A stretch of DNA of 5,923 bases. Source: an uncultured Porphyromonadaceae bacterium (GTDB lineage: Bacteria > Bacteroidota > Bacteroidia > Bacteroidales > Muribaculaceae). The position numbers and the translations under genes were made by a program. Numbering within the stretch: the first letter of the stretch is position 1; the number at the start of each line of letters is the position of its first letter. The DNA is taken from the NCBI GenBank assembly GCA_905212215.1, contig CAJMDR010000145.1, forward strand, positions 1 through 5,923. The letters are read 5' to 3'. The notes under the pieces are model-generated. The model was not told the origin of the DNA, made no database searches, and saw only the letters and a list, made by a program, of their open reading frames with translations. Shown here one piece after another: positions 1 through 5,923 of the stretch.

Positions 1-103
1 TAAAAGATTTTTGCCTAAAAAACACAGGCGCCCGAAATTCACCTTTATTTTTAAACAACCTCTAAAGGAACGAGGCTTCAATTCTGCTGTTGATTTTCCT
101 TAT

Positions 104-117
104 TTGACTTAAGTCAA
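104..117. promoter_or_regulatory. Perfect 14-bp palindrome, candidate operator
   Basis: The sequence TTGACTTAAGTCAA is its own reverse complement. It can be read as two five-base half-sites, TTGAC and GTCAA, separated by four bases, which is the spacing of FNR-type boxes (TTGAT-N4-ATCAA). It lies 32 bases upstream of the -7 box at 150-157, so its centre would fall roughly 50 bases before the likely transcription start, a position usable by an activator. The dyad is seen directly; that it binds a protein, and that the protein is the Crp/Fnr regulator at 3767-4387, is inference. Confidence 0.45.
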
Positions 118-149
118 GTAATATCCTTTTTCTGTCTGATTATTATAAA

Positions 150-157
150 TACTTTTG
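150..157 (+). promoter_or_regulatory. Bacteroidetes-type -7 promoter box
   Basis: TACTTTTG matches the Bacteroidetes housekeeping -7 consensus TAnnTTTG exactly and sits in an AT-rich stretch. Transcription would start a few bases downstream, around 160-166, giving a leader of about 100 bases before the ATG at 267. The -33 element is poor: a T-rich run at 127-131 is at about the right distance, but there is no clean TTTG, so the promoter may rely on an activator bound at the palindrome just upstream. Confidence 0.5.
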
Positions 158-200
158 CGCATCCGCTTTCATGGCGGCATCTTCGATCCGCGACGGCCTA

Positions 201-248
201 TGGAGCCTCCCGAAGCGTTCGCTGACTTTAAACCAAACTCAGGCTCCA
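201..248 (+). other. Inverted repeat in 5' leader (possible stem-loop)
   Basis: TGGAGCCT (201-208) and AGGCTCCA (241-248) are perfect 8-base complements enclosing 32 bases. The loop itself can form a small hairpin around 211-223 (CGAA/TTCG or AGC/GCT). Another small CCGC/GCGG pairing sits at 163-177. The second arm ends 18 bases before the ATG at 267, so the fold would lie in the untranslated leader close to the ribosome entry region. No known riboswitch or attenuator is recognised. Confidence 0.35.
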
Positions 249-266
249 GCTCATCTAACCATCATT

Positions 267-788
267 ATGAGAAATAAACTACTTATCGTGTTCCTTGCCG
301 TGCTCGGCCTCTTCAGCCCTCCTGTGCTGGGTCGCACGTTCACTCAAGGCAACTTCTCGTTCCAGACGCTTCCCGGACAAGGGAACCGCGTGAGCATAAG
401 TGTCCCGACTCCCGCAAATGTCACCGGCGATGTGACTATTCCTGCCACAGTCACCGACAGCGACACCACCTACGCCGTGACGGAAATCGCCGCCAAAGGC
501 TTCTTCAAGGTGAAGGCGAACGCCATTACAGTGCCCCCCTCCATTGTAAAGATGGGGAGCATGGCCTTCCAGAGCGCCTCTTGCAAGAAAGTCGTCATCT
601 CCGATGTCAAGGCGTGGTGCGGAATCCAGTTCGTCAATAACATATCCAACCCGCTCTACTGGGCCAGCCACATCTATCTCGGTGACAATGAGATCACCGA
701 CCTCACTGTTCCCGAAGGCCTCACCTCCATCGGCGACGATGCCTTCATCTGGGCCTCTGCGCTCAACTCGGTGAAGTTGCCTGAGTAG
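267..788 (+). CDS. BspA-like LRR surface protein, N-terminal fragment ended by in-frame TAG
   Basis: A 173-residue fragment of a secreted leucine-rich-repeat protein. The ATG at 267 is preferred over the in-frame ATG at 171 because it begins a classic signal peptide: MRNK, a hydrophobic core at about residues 5-20, and likely cleavage near VLG at 20-22. The 32 extra residues from 171 have no export character, and that start would sit almost on the predicted transcription start. After the signal comes the usual BspA entry motif (GNFSFQTL, then GDVTIPATV and YAVTEIAAKGF at about residues 27-80). Next is an AWCGIQF...NPLYWASHIYLGD segment (117-140) common in Bacteroidales LRR proteins, then repeats such as VPEGLTSIGDDAF (148-160). 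The frame stops at TAG 786-788 within a repeat, while the same frame continues with matching repeat sequence. If made alone, the product would be exported but lack the C-terminal sorting domain. Family assignment is firm; ligand and role are unknown. Confidence 0.8.
   Translation: MRNKLLIVFLAVLGLFSPPVLGRTFTQGNFSFQTLPGQGNRVSISVPTPANVTGDVTIPATVTDSDTTYAVTEIAAKGFFKVKANAITVPPSIVKMGSMAFQSASCKKVVISDVKAWCGIQFVNNISNPLYWASHIYLGDNEITDLTVPEGLTSIGDDAFIWASALNSVKLPE
786..788 (+). other. In-frame amber stop within an LRR
   Basis: The TAG occupies the repeat position that holds G, A, S or T in neighbouring repeats. A serine TCG codon would give TAG by one C-to-A change, whereas glycine codons would need at least two changes. 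The sequence continues in the same frame from 789 (CTA CAG GAA ATA GGC) with consensus repeat residues. Confidence 0.85.
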
Positions 789-839
789 CTACAGGAAATA
801 GGCGACAACGCGTTCAGCTACTGCACCTCCCTGACCTCG

Positions 840-3626
840 GTGAAGATTCCCGACGCGGTGAAGAAGATAGGAATCTCCGCTTTTCAGGGCTGTTCCAAGA
901 TAGCAGGTACGCTCACTGTTCCTGCCGGAGTGCAGAAGATTGGCAACTATGCCTTCGACGGTCTGGCGATAACCGGAGTAAATCTGCCCGAAAATGCCTC
1001 AGACTGGGGGAAAGGCGTCTTCCAGAACTGCACCAAGCTGAAATACGCAAGGATTCCCGACTCCATGAAAGAGACACCTCATTCCCTGTTCTGGAAATGC
1101 ACAAGCCTCGACAGCGTGACATGGGGTGCCAACACCGTTGGCACTGCCCAGGCGTCGTTCAACAAATGCGGCTTCAGACGCGCCATCGTGCCGGAAGGTG
1201 TGAAATACCTCGGCAACTACGCTTTCTACTGGAATGACAATCTGGAGTACATAGACCTCCCCTCTACCCTCGACTCCCTCGGCACTTGCGCCTTCAGCAT
1301 TATCCCGTCGGACAAGCCGGAGCAGGCAAACAAAATAAAGACCGTCATATGCCGCAACCCTGTTCCACCGGCAACGGGTTCATCCATGGGCAGCGCGGTA
1401 TTCGACGACAAGACCTTCGCCGAGGCCGCCCTCCTGGTGCCGGCAGGCGCCATGCAGGCGTACCGCGACAACGCATTCTGGGGACAGTTCACCAGCATCA
1501 GCGAGATGGCGGCTCCGGACTCGGTGACGCTGACGCTGAACTGGACCCTGAACAATGTGACAGGCAACACGGAAAAGCGTTGCATAGACACCAACAACCA
1601 CATTGTGCTGTATGACTACGACAACACTTTCTACAACCAGACAAGCCTGCAGACTCCGGCCGCCAACCAGACCATCACCACAAAAACGTTCAAGGTTCTG
1701 CGCGGCAAGAAATATGACGTTATCGTACGCCTCAGCACTTCCACCCTCATGGCAGGCGGTATGCAGAAGGCATTGGTACGTGAGGGCGTGGTGATAAACC
1801 GCGACACCGTCATCGCCCTCGATGCCAACGAGGCTACCCGCCACATCGGCATGCGATATATCCTCCCCGATGGCTCCGAGGCAAAGGTGAAGACTCAGCC
1901 CAAGGCTGCCGCATCGTCAACGGTATGGACCGGCGCGAACATATTCAGAAGCTACATGGAGGCAGGACTGATTTCCGAACGCTGCGACAAGTATGCCAGC
2001 TACGGCATCTACAACACCAACGCCAACCTCCCCTATCTGCCCAAGGGCAACGGCTATGACCAGCTCCGCGCAACCGACCTCTACATCACTCCCGGTCTGA
2101 GCGACAACTTCAAATATGTTGTCTGCGGCTATATGTCGCCGCTCGACACGGTGAAGCATGTGGCTTCCGCCCCAGAGCCTACTCTGCTCATCAGCCGTCT
2201 TCTGTCGGTAAATGCCGATTCTGTCTACACCACACTTCCGGGCTACAAGGCTTTCACTCCCGTTCAGCCCAAGGCTTCGCTCTATACTCCCCAGCCCACC
2301 GAGGCTAACCGCAAATGGCTGTTCCGCATTTACTTCCTGCAGAAAAACTACCGTCCGCACAGCTTCGTAGTGGTAGGCAGCTGGCCTCAGCCCGAAGGCA
2401 AGATGTTCACCAGCATCGACCCCGATGCTCCGAAGATGATTCTCAACCTCGGCTCCTTCGAATGTTCAAAGGTGAAACCCGGTTGCGCCGAGTCCGGCTC
2501 AGGCATCATGCTGCCTGAAATCGTGGCTGGCGACAACGACAACACCCGCTTCCTGGTAAACAACTATTTAGGTCAGGGATTCACCCCCAACGAGGCAGAC
2601 GAGATATCGGCTTATCAGCCTCATCTGCCGGGACACCCTGTGTTCTCGTACAACCTCTCGGACCTTGACTGCCAGCCAGGCAACACAGCGCCTTTCGCAG
2701 GCCTCGAGTTCCTGCCCGCTCTCGCCGCCGAATCGCATAAGTCCTACACTCCCACCAACTCCACTAATGTGGAATGGGTAGGAATGGCTTCGGAACGCAG
2801 GACGGTGGATATGCAGTCGCCCAAACATGCTTTCCGCGTGATAGCAAACGGCGACACCATCATCACTTCCTGGGCACGCATGACCTCGCTGATGAGGAGC
2901 TACACAGCATCCGACCACCAGCCCGGCAAGGTACGCTTCGAGTTCGACAACAACAGCTTTACCGTAGATTCGCTGCAAGGCCACTCCATAGCCCGCTTCG
3001 AGTATGACGAGAAGATTGGCGACATAACTCCGCCTACCATCACCATGCTCCAGACCCGCAACGCAGGAAAGGTGACCAACAAGTGCCCCAACTTCGTGGA
3101 CGCCAAGCTATACATCAGCGGCGGTGACTTCAACATCGCTCCCCCGTCGATGCAGTTCACCTATGCAAGACCGCAGTCTTTCACCGTGCAGATTGCTCCT
3201 CACGGAACGGAGAACTGGCAGACTATCAACGGCCAGGAGGTTCCCGATGCTTTCTTCGAGCATGTATGGGGTACTTGCTGGGAGTTCCCGCTGATTCAGT
3301 ACAGCTCCAACCTGAAGAAGACCTGGTACGACCTGCGCATCACCATGACGGACGCCGCCGGAAACACCATGGAACAGAAGATTGGCCCGGCAGTCTACTC
3401 CGACAAGGCCACCAACGGTGTTGACGATGTTACTGAAGGCCGCGACTTCATCTCCTGCTGCAACGGCATCGTCACTCTGGCTGAAGAGGCATACGCCGAA
3501 GTCTTCAGCTCCGACGGACGCATTGTACTGGCACAGAAAGCCACTCAGATCGACCTCAACGCCCTCGGCACAGGCATCTACATAGTCCGTGCAGGCAACG
3601 CCTCGCTGAAAGTGCTGGTACGCTAA
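840..3626 (+). CDS. BspA-like LRR protein, C-terminal fragment with sorting domain
   Basis: The frame is open from 789; GTG at 840 is only the first possible start after the TAG and is actually a valine in a repeat (TSVKIPD), so independent initiation is doubtful and there is no signal peptide. Residues 1-155 from this start carry degenerate LRR_5 repeats (KIGISAFQGC, KIGNYAFDGL, YLGNYAFYWN). A terminating cap at about 168-222 has the typical VPAGAMQAYRDNAFW pattern. Residues 223-858 are a long, beta-rich region with no motif I can assign; its last part (from about 728, TPPTITMLQ, to WYDLRITMTDAAGN) looks like an Ig-type fold found in other Bacteroidales surface proteins. Residues 859-928 match a short type IX-style C-terminal domain: AYAEVFSSDGRIVLA, then LGTGIYIVRAGN and a basic end, KVLVR. 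No catalytic residues are recognisable, so adhesion or ligand binding is more likely than enzymatic activity. The stop is TAA. Confidence 0.75.
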   Translation: MKIPDAVKKIGISAFQGCSKIAGTLTVPAGVQKIGNYAFDGLAITGVNLPENASDWGKGVFQNCTKLKYARIPDSMKETPHSLFWKCTSLDSVTWGANTVGTAQASFNKCGFRRAIVPEGVKYLGNYAFYWNDNLEYIDLPSTLDSLGTCAFSIIPSDKPEQANKIKTVICRNPVPPATGSSMGSAVFDDKTFAEAALLVPAGAMQAYRDNAFWGQFTSISEMAAPDSVTLTLNWTLNNVTGNTEKRCIDTNNHIVLYDYDNTFYNQTSLQTPAANQTITTKTFKVLRGKKYDVIVRLSTSTLMAGGMQKALVREGVVINRDTVIALDANEATRHIGMRYILPDGSEAKVKTQPKAAASSTVWTGANIFRSYMEAGLISERCDKYASYGIYNTNANLPYLPKGNGYDQLRATDLYITPGLSDNFKYVVCGYMSPLDTVKHVASAPEPTLLISRLLSVNADSVYTTLPGYKAFTPVQPKASLYTPQPTEANRKWLFRIYFLQKNYRPHSFVVVGSWPQPEGKMFTSIDPDAPKMILNLGSFECSKVKPGCAESGSGIMLPEIVAGDNDNTRFLVNNYLGQGFTPNEADEISAYQPHLPGHPVFSYNLSDLDCQPGNTAPFAGLEFLPALAAESHKSYTPTNSTNVEWVGMASERRTVDMQSPKHAFRVIANGDTIITSWARMTSLMRSYTASDHQPGKVRFEFDNNSFTVDSLQGHSIARFEYDEKIGDITPPTITMLQTRNAGKVTNKCPNFVDAKLYISGGDFNIAPPSMQFTYARPQSFTVQIAPHGTENWQTINGQEVPDAFFEHVWGTCWEFPLIQYSSNLKKTWYDLRITMTDAAGNTMEQKIGPAVYSDKATNGVDDVTEGRDFISCCNGIVTLAEEAYAEVFSSDGRIVLAQKATQIDLNALGTGIYIVRAGNASLKVLVR

Positions 3627-3636
3627 GACGACCAAG

Positions 3637-3655
3637 TTTTTTCAGTTAGAAAAAA
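3637..3655 (+). repeat. Small A/T-rich inverted repeat after the LRR gene
   Basis: TTTTTTC (3637-3643) and GAAAAAA (3649-3655) are perfect complements around a five-base loop, starting 10 bases after the stop codon. The stem is weak and has no following T-run on the plus strand. It may add 3' end structure to the mRNA, but the real terminator is the GC-rich hairpin further on. Confidence 0.3.
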
Positions 3656-3673
3656 GACCTTTCGTTAACATTT

Positions 3674-3708
3674 GAGCCGCAGCTTCCTTACGGGCTGCGG
3701 CTCTTTTT
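3674..3708 (+). terminator. Rho-independent terminator of the LRR gene
   Basis: GAGCCGCAGC (3674-3683) pairs perfectly with GCTGCGGCTC (3694-3703) around a ten-base loop and is followed directly by five T residues and then CT. It begins 47 bases after the TAA at 3624-3626. On the minus strand the hairpin is followed by AAATGTTAACG rather than a T-run, so it should not efficiently stop transcription of the convergent regulator. Confidence 0.9.
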
Positions 3709-3766
3709 CTGCTCGGACAAGTCAAACGATGGCTTATGCTGCAAAGGCTCTTATGAAGCAGGCTCG

Positions 3767-4387
3767 TTACTTGCCTTTCAGGATAATTCTGCGGAGCTTG
3801 CTCAGGTATTCCGGGGTCACGCCAAGATAGGTGGCGATGACTTTCAACGGCACATTCTTTATGATTTCAGGTCTGTGGTTGATGAGTTTCTCGTATCGTT
3901 CCCTGGCAGAGCCGTTTATCACCCGCCGTTTTATTTCATAATGATACAGCTGACATTGGGCGAGCCTCAGGTTCCATCGTGCGAACTCGGCGCTACGTTC
4001 CACTAAGGCATCGAAGTCGGCGCGACGGATGTGCAGCAGCCTTACCGGACAGCAGGCCTCGAAATTGGTACTTGACGGCAACCCTTCGTAATAGCAATGA
4101 AAAGACTGCACAATGGCTCCCGGAGGACCGAAAGCCTGTGTCCCTTCCTGTTCCCCGTTGCGATACCAGCTGCGCATTATCCCGCTGACGATGATATAGA
4201 GATCATCGTCAATATCTCCAGCACGTATTATGCATTCCCGACGTCGAAGAAACCGTAACCGCCCCAGATTGATAAACTCGTCGACAAGGTCATGGCTCAT
4301 CTGCATGCTGCATTCGGCATCCAGAAGCCGATGGAGCAATTCGCGGTCTTTGTCAGGAAGTATGAGTTCTCTGTCGGGGTATGGCAT
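3767..4387 (-). CDS. Crp/Fnr-family transcriptional regulator
   Basis: A 206-residue DNA-binding regulator, close to the usual family length. Residues about 31-125 form the cNMP-binding-type beta-barrel (FLRRRECIIRAGDIDDDLYIIVSG, with the conserved G residues). A dimerisation helix follows at about 126-158 (DFDALVERSAEFARWNLRL). A C-terminal winged HTH spans about 160-204, with IATYLGVTPEYLSKLRR as the recognition part, the standard Bacteroidetes version. The phosphate-binding cassette region reads EGLPSSTNFEA and lacks the Arg-Ser pair that contacts cAMP in E. coli CRP, so cAMP is unlikely to be the ligand. Six cysteines (26, 52, 98, 112, 113, 145) are not spaced as an FNR iron-sulfur cluster. 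The ATG at 4387 starts 19 bases after the -7 box, so the leader is very short. It is convergent with the long LRR gene and follows the second LRR gene on the same strand after 121 bases. Its effector and targets are unknown. Confidence 0.9.
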   Translation of the reverse strand: MPYPDRELILPDKDRELLHRLLDAECSMQMSHDLVDEFINLGRLRFLRRRECIIRAGDIDDDLYIIVSGIMRSWYRNGEQEGTQAFGPPGAIVQSFHCYYEGLPSSTNFEACCPVRLLHIRRADFDALVERSAEFARWNLRLAQCQLYHYEIKRRVINGSARERYEKLINHRPEIIKNVPLKVIATYLGVTPEYLSKLRRIILKGK

Positions 4388-4406
4388 TGGTAACTGATTG
4401 ATGTCG

Positions 4407-4414
4407 CGAAAGTA
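4407..4414 (-). promoter_or_regulatory. -7 promoter box for the Crp/Fnr-family regulator
   Basis: Read on the minus strand this is TACTTTCG, one mismatch from the Bacteroidetes TAnnTTTG consensus, ending 19 bases before the ATG at 4387. A TTTGAC (minus strand, 4443-4438) lies upstream, but the gap of 25 bases to the -7 box is longer than the usual 19-21, so the -33 element is uncertain. The box suggests the regulator is transcribed on its own rather than only with the upstream LRR gene. Confidence 0.45.
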
Positions 4415-4424
4415 ACAAAAAAGT

Positions 4425-4463
4425 CCGGAATACCGAAGTCAAACACCGGCATCCCGAACTGAA
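4425..4463. repeat. Imperfect 18-nt tandem direct repeat upstream of the regulator
   Basis: CCGGAATACCGAAGTCAA (4425-4442) and CCGGCATCCCGAACTGAA (4446-4463) agree at 14 of 18 positions with a period of 21 bases, two turns of the DNA helix. They lie just upstream of the -7 box at 4407-4414, where a regulator could bind twice on the same face. The first copy contains AAGTCAA, also found as half of the palindrome at 104-117. It could be chance; function as an operator is inference. Confidence 0.35.
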
Positions 4464-4508
4464 TCGTCAGTCTGTACTATGAACTATATTACAGAATAGG
4501 AAGGCTTC

Positions 4509-5923
4509 TCAGAGTGCTATTTTGAATACCTTGTTGCCCACTTTTACTATGTACAGACCTTCGGAGAGTGTAATCTCGCTATCATGGCCTGCGTAAACTT
4601 TTGTTCCGGCCACGGTGTAGACTTCTATAAGGAGTCCGTCGGCACCAAGAACCATGATGTTGTTACCGTTCACGTTCACTGCCACCTCATCGGCGCCGAT
4701 ATTCTCAACACTCAGGGGGCGGACGGTGTTGAATTTCTTCCACGTGGCAGCAGCTTTGTAAGCATCCTGCGCTGCCTCAGGTACGTTGAGGCGGCAGTTG
4801 GCGTAGACGGTCTCGGTGAAGGCCGGATAGCGGGCGTAGTCGTCAACCGTAGGAGGTGTCACGGCAAGGCTGTTGATCACCTTGAGGCCGGTGAGGTTGT
4901 AGAACACCTGCGTGTTGATGGTTTTCAAACCGCTGCCCAGAGTTACGTTCTTGAGCAGGGTGCAACCCACGAAAGCAGATGGACGAATACGTGTTATGCT
5001 GTTGGGAATAACAATTTCGGAGATGGCTGTGGTGTTGAAACAGCCGTCCCACATCTGTACCAGGCCCTCGTGGAGAACAACGTTGCGCAGCTTGACGCAA
5101 TACTTGGCCATTTCAGTCGGCACAGTGCCTGCGCTGCCGGGAATCTCGAGCCGGGTGATGGCGGTGTAGAATAAGGCCTTGTTGCCGAGGTATGTAACAG
5201 TACTGGGAATCACAATCTCGCCTGTGGCACGTTTGCACTCGGCGAAGGCGCTGGATCCCAGATAGACGAGGGCCGGAGGGAGGCTGATGCTCTTCAGTGA
5301 GTCGACACGCAAGAAGGCGCTGCTCTCCAATCGCTTTACCGAAGCGGGAAACTGCACTGTGTTGAGGTTGCGTGCCATGCAGAAGGCGCTGTGAGCTATG
5401 ATTTCCGTACCGTCTGGAATGACATAATCCCTTGTCTTTGCCGGAGGAAAGGAGATGAGCGTCTTGCCATCGGCAGTGAACAGCACCCCGTCAACGGACT
5501 TGAAGTTCTTGTTGCCTGACGCCACGTTAATGGCTTTGAGCGCGAGATTCTCCATGAACGGGTTTATGCCTACAGTCGTCACCGTAGCGGGGATTGTTAT
5601 GTTCTCCAGGCTTCTGCAATACAGGAATGTGGAAACCTGCAGCTCGCGCAATTTTGTGTCGCCGAGGTTGATGGACTTCATGGCCGAGCAGCCATTGAAG
5701 GCCTGCAGACCTATGGAGTCGATGGTAGCTGGTAGTGTCACAGAGGTGATGTTGGCGCAATCCTTGAAAGCGGTTCCGTCAATGCCTGTAAGGGTGTATT
5801 CCTTGCCCTCAATAGTGACTTTCTCAGGCAGTGTCACAGCGCCTGCTATATCAGTGCTGGCAGGACCATAAACCATTGCAGAGGTCTCGTTGAGAATGGT
5901 GTAGAGGATGCCGTTCACTTCGT
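4509..5923 (-). CDS. BspA-like LRR surface protein, 5'-truncated by window edge
   Basis: The frame is open to the right edge. A GTG at 5918 could be called as a start, but it is really part of the common BspA entry motif (E-V-NGILYTILNE), so the true start and signal peptide lie outside the window. Numbered from that GTG, residues 25-55 form the N-terminal entry (GAVTLPEKV, YTLTGIDGTAFKDC). Residues 56-345 hold about twelve LRR_5 repeats (SIGLQAFNGC, YLGSSAFAEC, RIRPSAFVGC). They are interrupted at 134-168 by the SVDGVLFTADGKTLISFPP segment often seen inside such arrays. A terminating cap follows at 346-400 (LNVPEAAQDAYKAAATWKKF). Residues about 413-469 are a short type IX-like sorting domain (IEVYTVAGTKVYAG, then LSEGLYIVKVGNK, ending FKIAL). 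Unlike the protein encoded at 267-3626, the cap joins the sorting domain directly. It is likely a surface-exposed or secreted binding protein of unknown ligand. The stop is TGA and no convincing intrinsic terminator follows. Confidence 0.85.
   Translation of the reverse strand, partial: EVNGILYTILNETSAMVYGPASTDIAGAVTLPEKVTIEGKEYTLTGIDGTAFKDCANITSVTLPATIDSIGLQAFNGCSAMKSINLGDTKLRELQVSTFLYCRSLENITIPATVTTVGINPFMENLALKAINVASGNKNFKSVDGVLFTADGKTLISFPPAKTRDYVIPDGTEIIAHSAFCMARNLNTVQFPASVKRLESSAFLRVDSLKSISLPPALVYLGSSAFAECKRATGEIVIPSTVTYLGNKALFYTAITRLEIPGSAGTVPTEMAKYCVKLRNVVLHEGLVQMWDGCFNTTAISEIVIPNSITRIRPSAFVGCTLLKNVTLGSGLKTINTQVFYNLTGLKVINSLAVTPPTVDDYARYPAFTETVYANCRLNVPEAAQDAYKAAATWKKFNTVRPLSVENIGADEVAVNVNGNNIMVLGADGLLIEVYTVAGTKVYAGHDSEITLSEGLYIVKVGNKVFKIAL

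Larger units (their letters stand above)
267..3626 (+). pseudogene. Composite LRR surface-protein gene interrupted by one TAG codon
   Basis: Reading through codon 174 (TAG, 786-788) gives one coherent protein of about 1,119 residues: signal peptide, LRR_5 repeats, a large beta-rich middle region, an Ig-like segment and a sorting domain. The joint reads LPE-stop-LQEIGDNAFSYC, where the repeats elsewhere have VPEGLTSIGDDAF, VPAGVQKIGNYAF or IPDAVKKIGISAF. Exactly one residue is therefore replaced and no frame shift is needed. The gene runs from the promoter at 150-157 to the terminator at 3674-3708. It may be a recently inactivated gene, a polymorphic allele or a sequence error; the remaining roughly 945 codons show no further damage. 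Functional recoding is possible but nothing in the window supports it. Confidence 0.6.

Noticed and set aside
42..68. CCTTTA/TAAAGG inverted repeat and GCCT/AGGC (13-29) near the left edge
   Set aside because: The stems are short (6 and 4 pairs), have large loops, and are not followed by a clear T-run; they are expected by chance in AT-rich DNA.
171..266. In-frame upstream ATG at 171 extending the first protein by 32 residues
   Set aside because: The extension would bury the signal peptide inside the protein, has no recognisable content, and would start about ten bases from the predicted transcription start.
786..788. Genetic-code reassignment of TAG
   Set aside because: TAG interrupts only this one gene, the other complete ends in the window use TAA and TGA, and no recoding tRNA or signal is visible. 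A point mutation or error is simpler.
1506..3413. Middle region of the long LRR protein as a peptidase or glycoside hydrolase
   Set aside because: No catalytic motif such as GTS, GDSGG, HEXXH or a recognisable acidic pair in family context is visible.
3108..3635. 175-codon minus-strand open frame, and similar frames at 1380-1844 and 1917-2360
   Set aside because: These lie antisense to a clearly coding LRR gene, have no recognisable domains, and are typical shadows of G+C-rich coding sequence.
4458..4471. ACTGA-ATCG-TCAGT hairpin as terminator for the right-hand LRR gene
   Set aside because: The stem is only five pairs and no T-run follows on the minus strand.
5916..5918. GTG at 5918 as the true start of the right-hand LRR gene
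   Set aside because: The frame stays open to the window edge, there is no signal peptide after this GTG, and it falls inside the conserved entry motif of the family.

Overview
The window looks like a piece of a Bacteroidota (order Bacteroidales) chromosome, probably from a gut or oral lineage such as Muribaculaceae, Prevotella or Bacteroides. The evidence is two BspA-like surface proteins with LRR_5-type leucine-rich repeats and short C-terminal domains resembling type IX secretion sorting signals, Bacteroidetes-style -7 promoter boxes (TAnnTTTG), and no clear Shine-Dalgarno sequences. The exact genus cannot be read from the sequence.

Layout. Positions 1-266 are an AT-rich upstream region. 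It holds a perfect 14-bp palindrome (104-117), a -7 promoter box (150-157) and a G+C-richer, foldable leader. From 267 to 3626 (+) there is one long reading frame for a secreted LRR protein of about 1,119 residues, broken once by an in-frame TAG at 786-788 inside a repeat. The rest of the frame is intact, so it reads as an N-terminal fragment with signal peptide (267-788) and a C-terminal fragment (callable from GTG 840 to 3626). A strong rho-independent terminator follows at 3674-3708. On the minus strand, facing this gene, lies a Crp/Fnr-family regulator (4387 to 3767) with its own -7 box and a pair of imperfect 18-nt direct repeats upstream. Upstream of the regulator, also on the minus strand, is a second LRR surface protein whose N-terminus runs off the right edge (5923 to 4509).

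How the parts may work together. The two LRR proteins share their N-terminal entry motif, repeat type, LRR-terminating cap and C-terminal domain, so they are probably paralogues exported by the same route. The regulator between them has a cNMP-type domain and a C-terminal HTH, but shows neither the usual cAMP-contact arginine nor an FNR iron-sulfur cysteine cluster. The palindrome upstream of the broken gene, TTGAC-N4-GTCAA, has the geometry of a Crp/Fnr-family operator. That the neighbouring regulator controls it is inference only.

I see no RNA genes, insertion sequences, CRISPR arrays or origins. The most notable items are the single in-frame stop, the roughly 635-residue unassigned region of the long protein, and the palindrome/regulator pairing. 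I do not see convincing evidence of a wholly new system.
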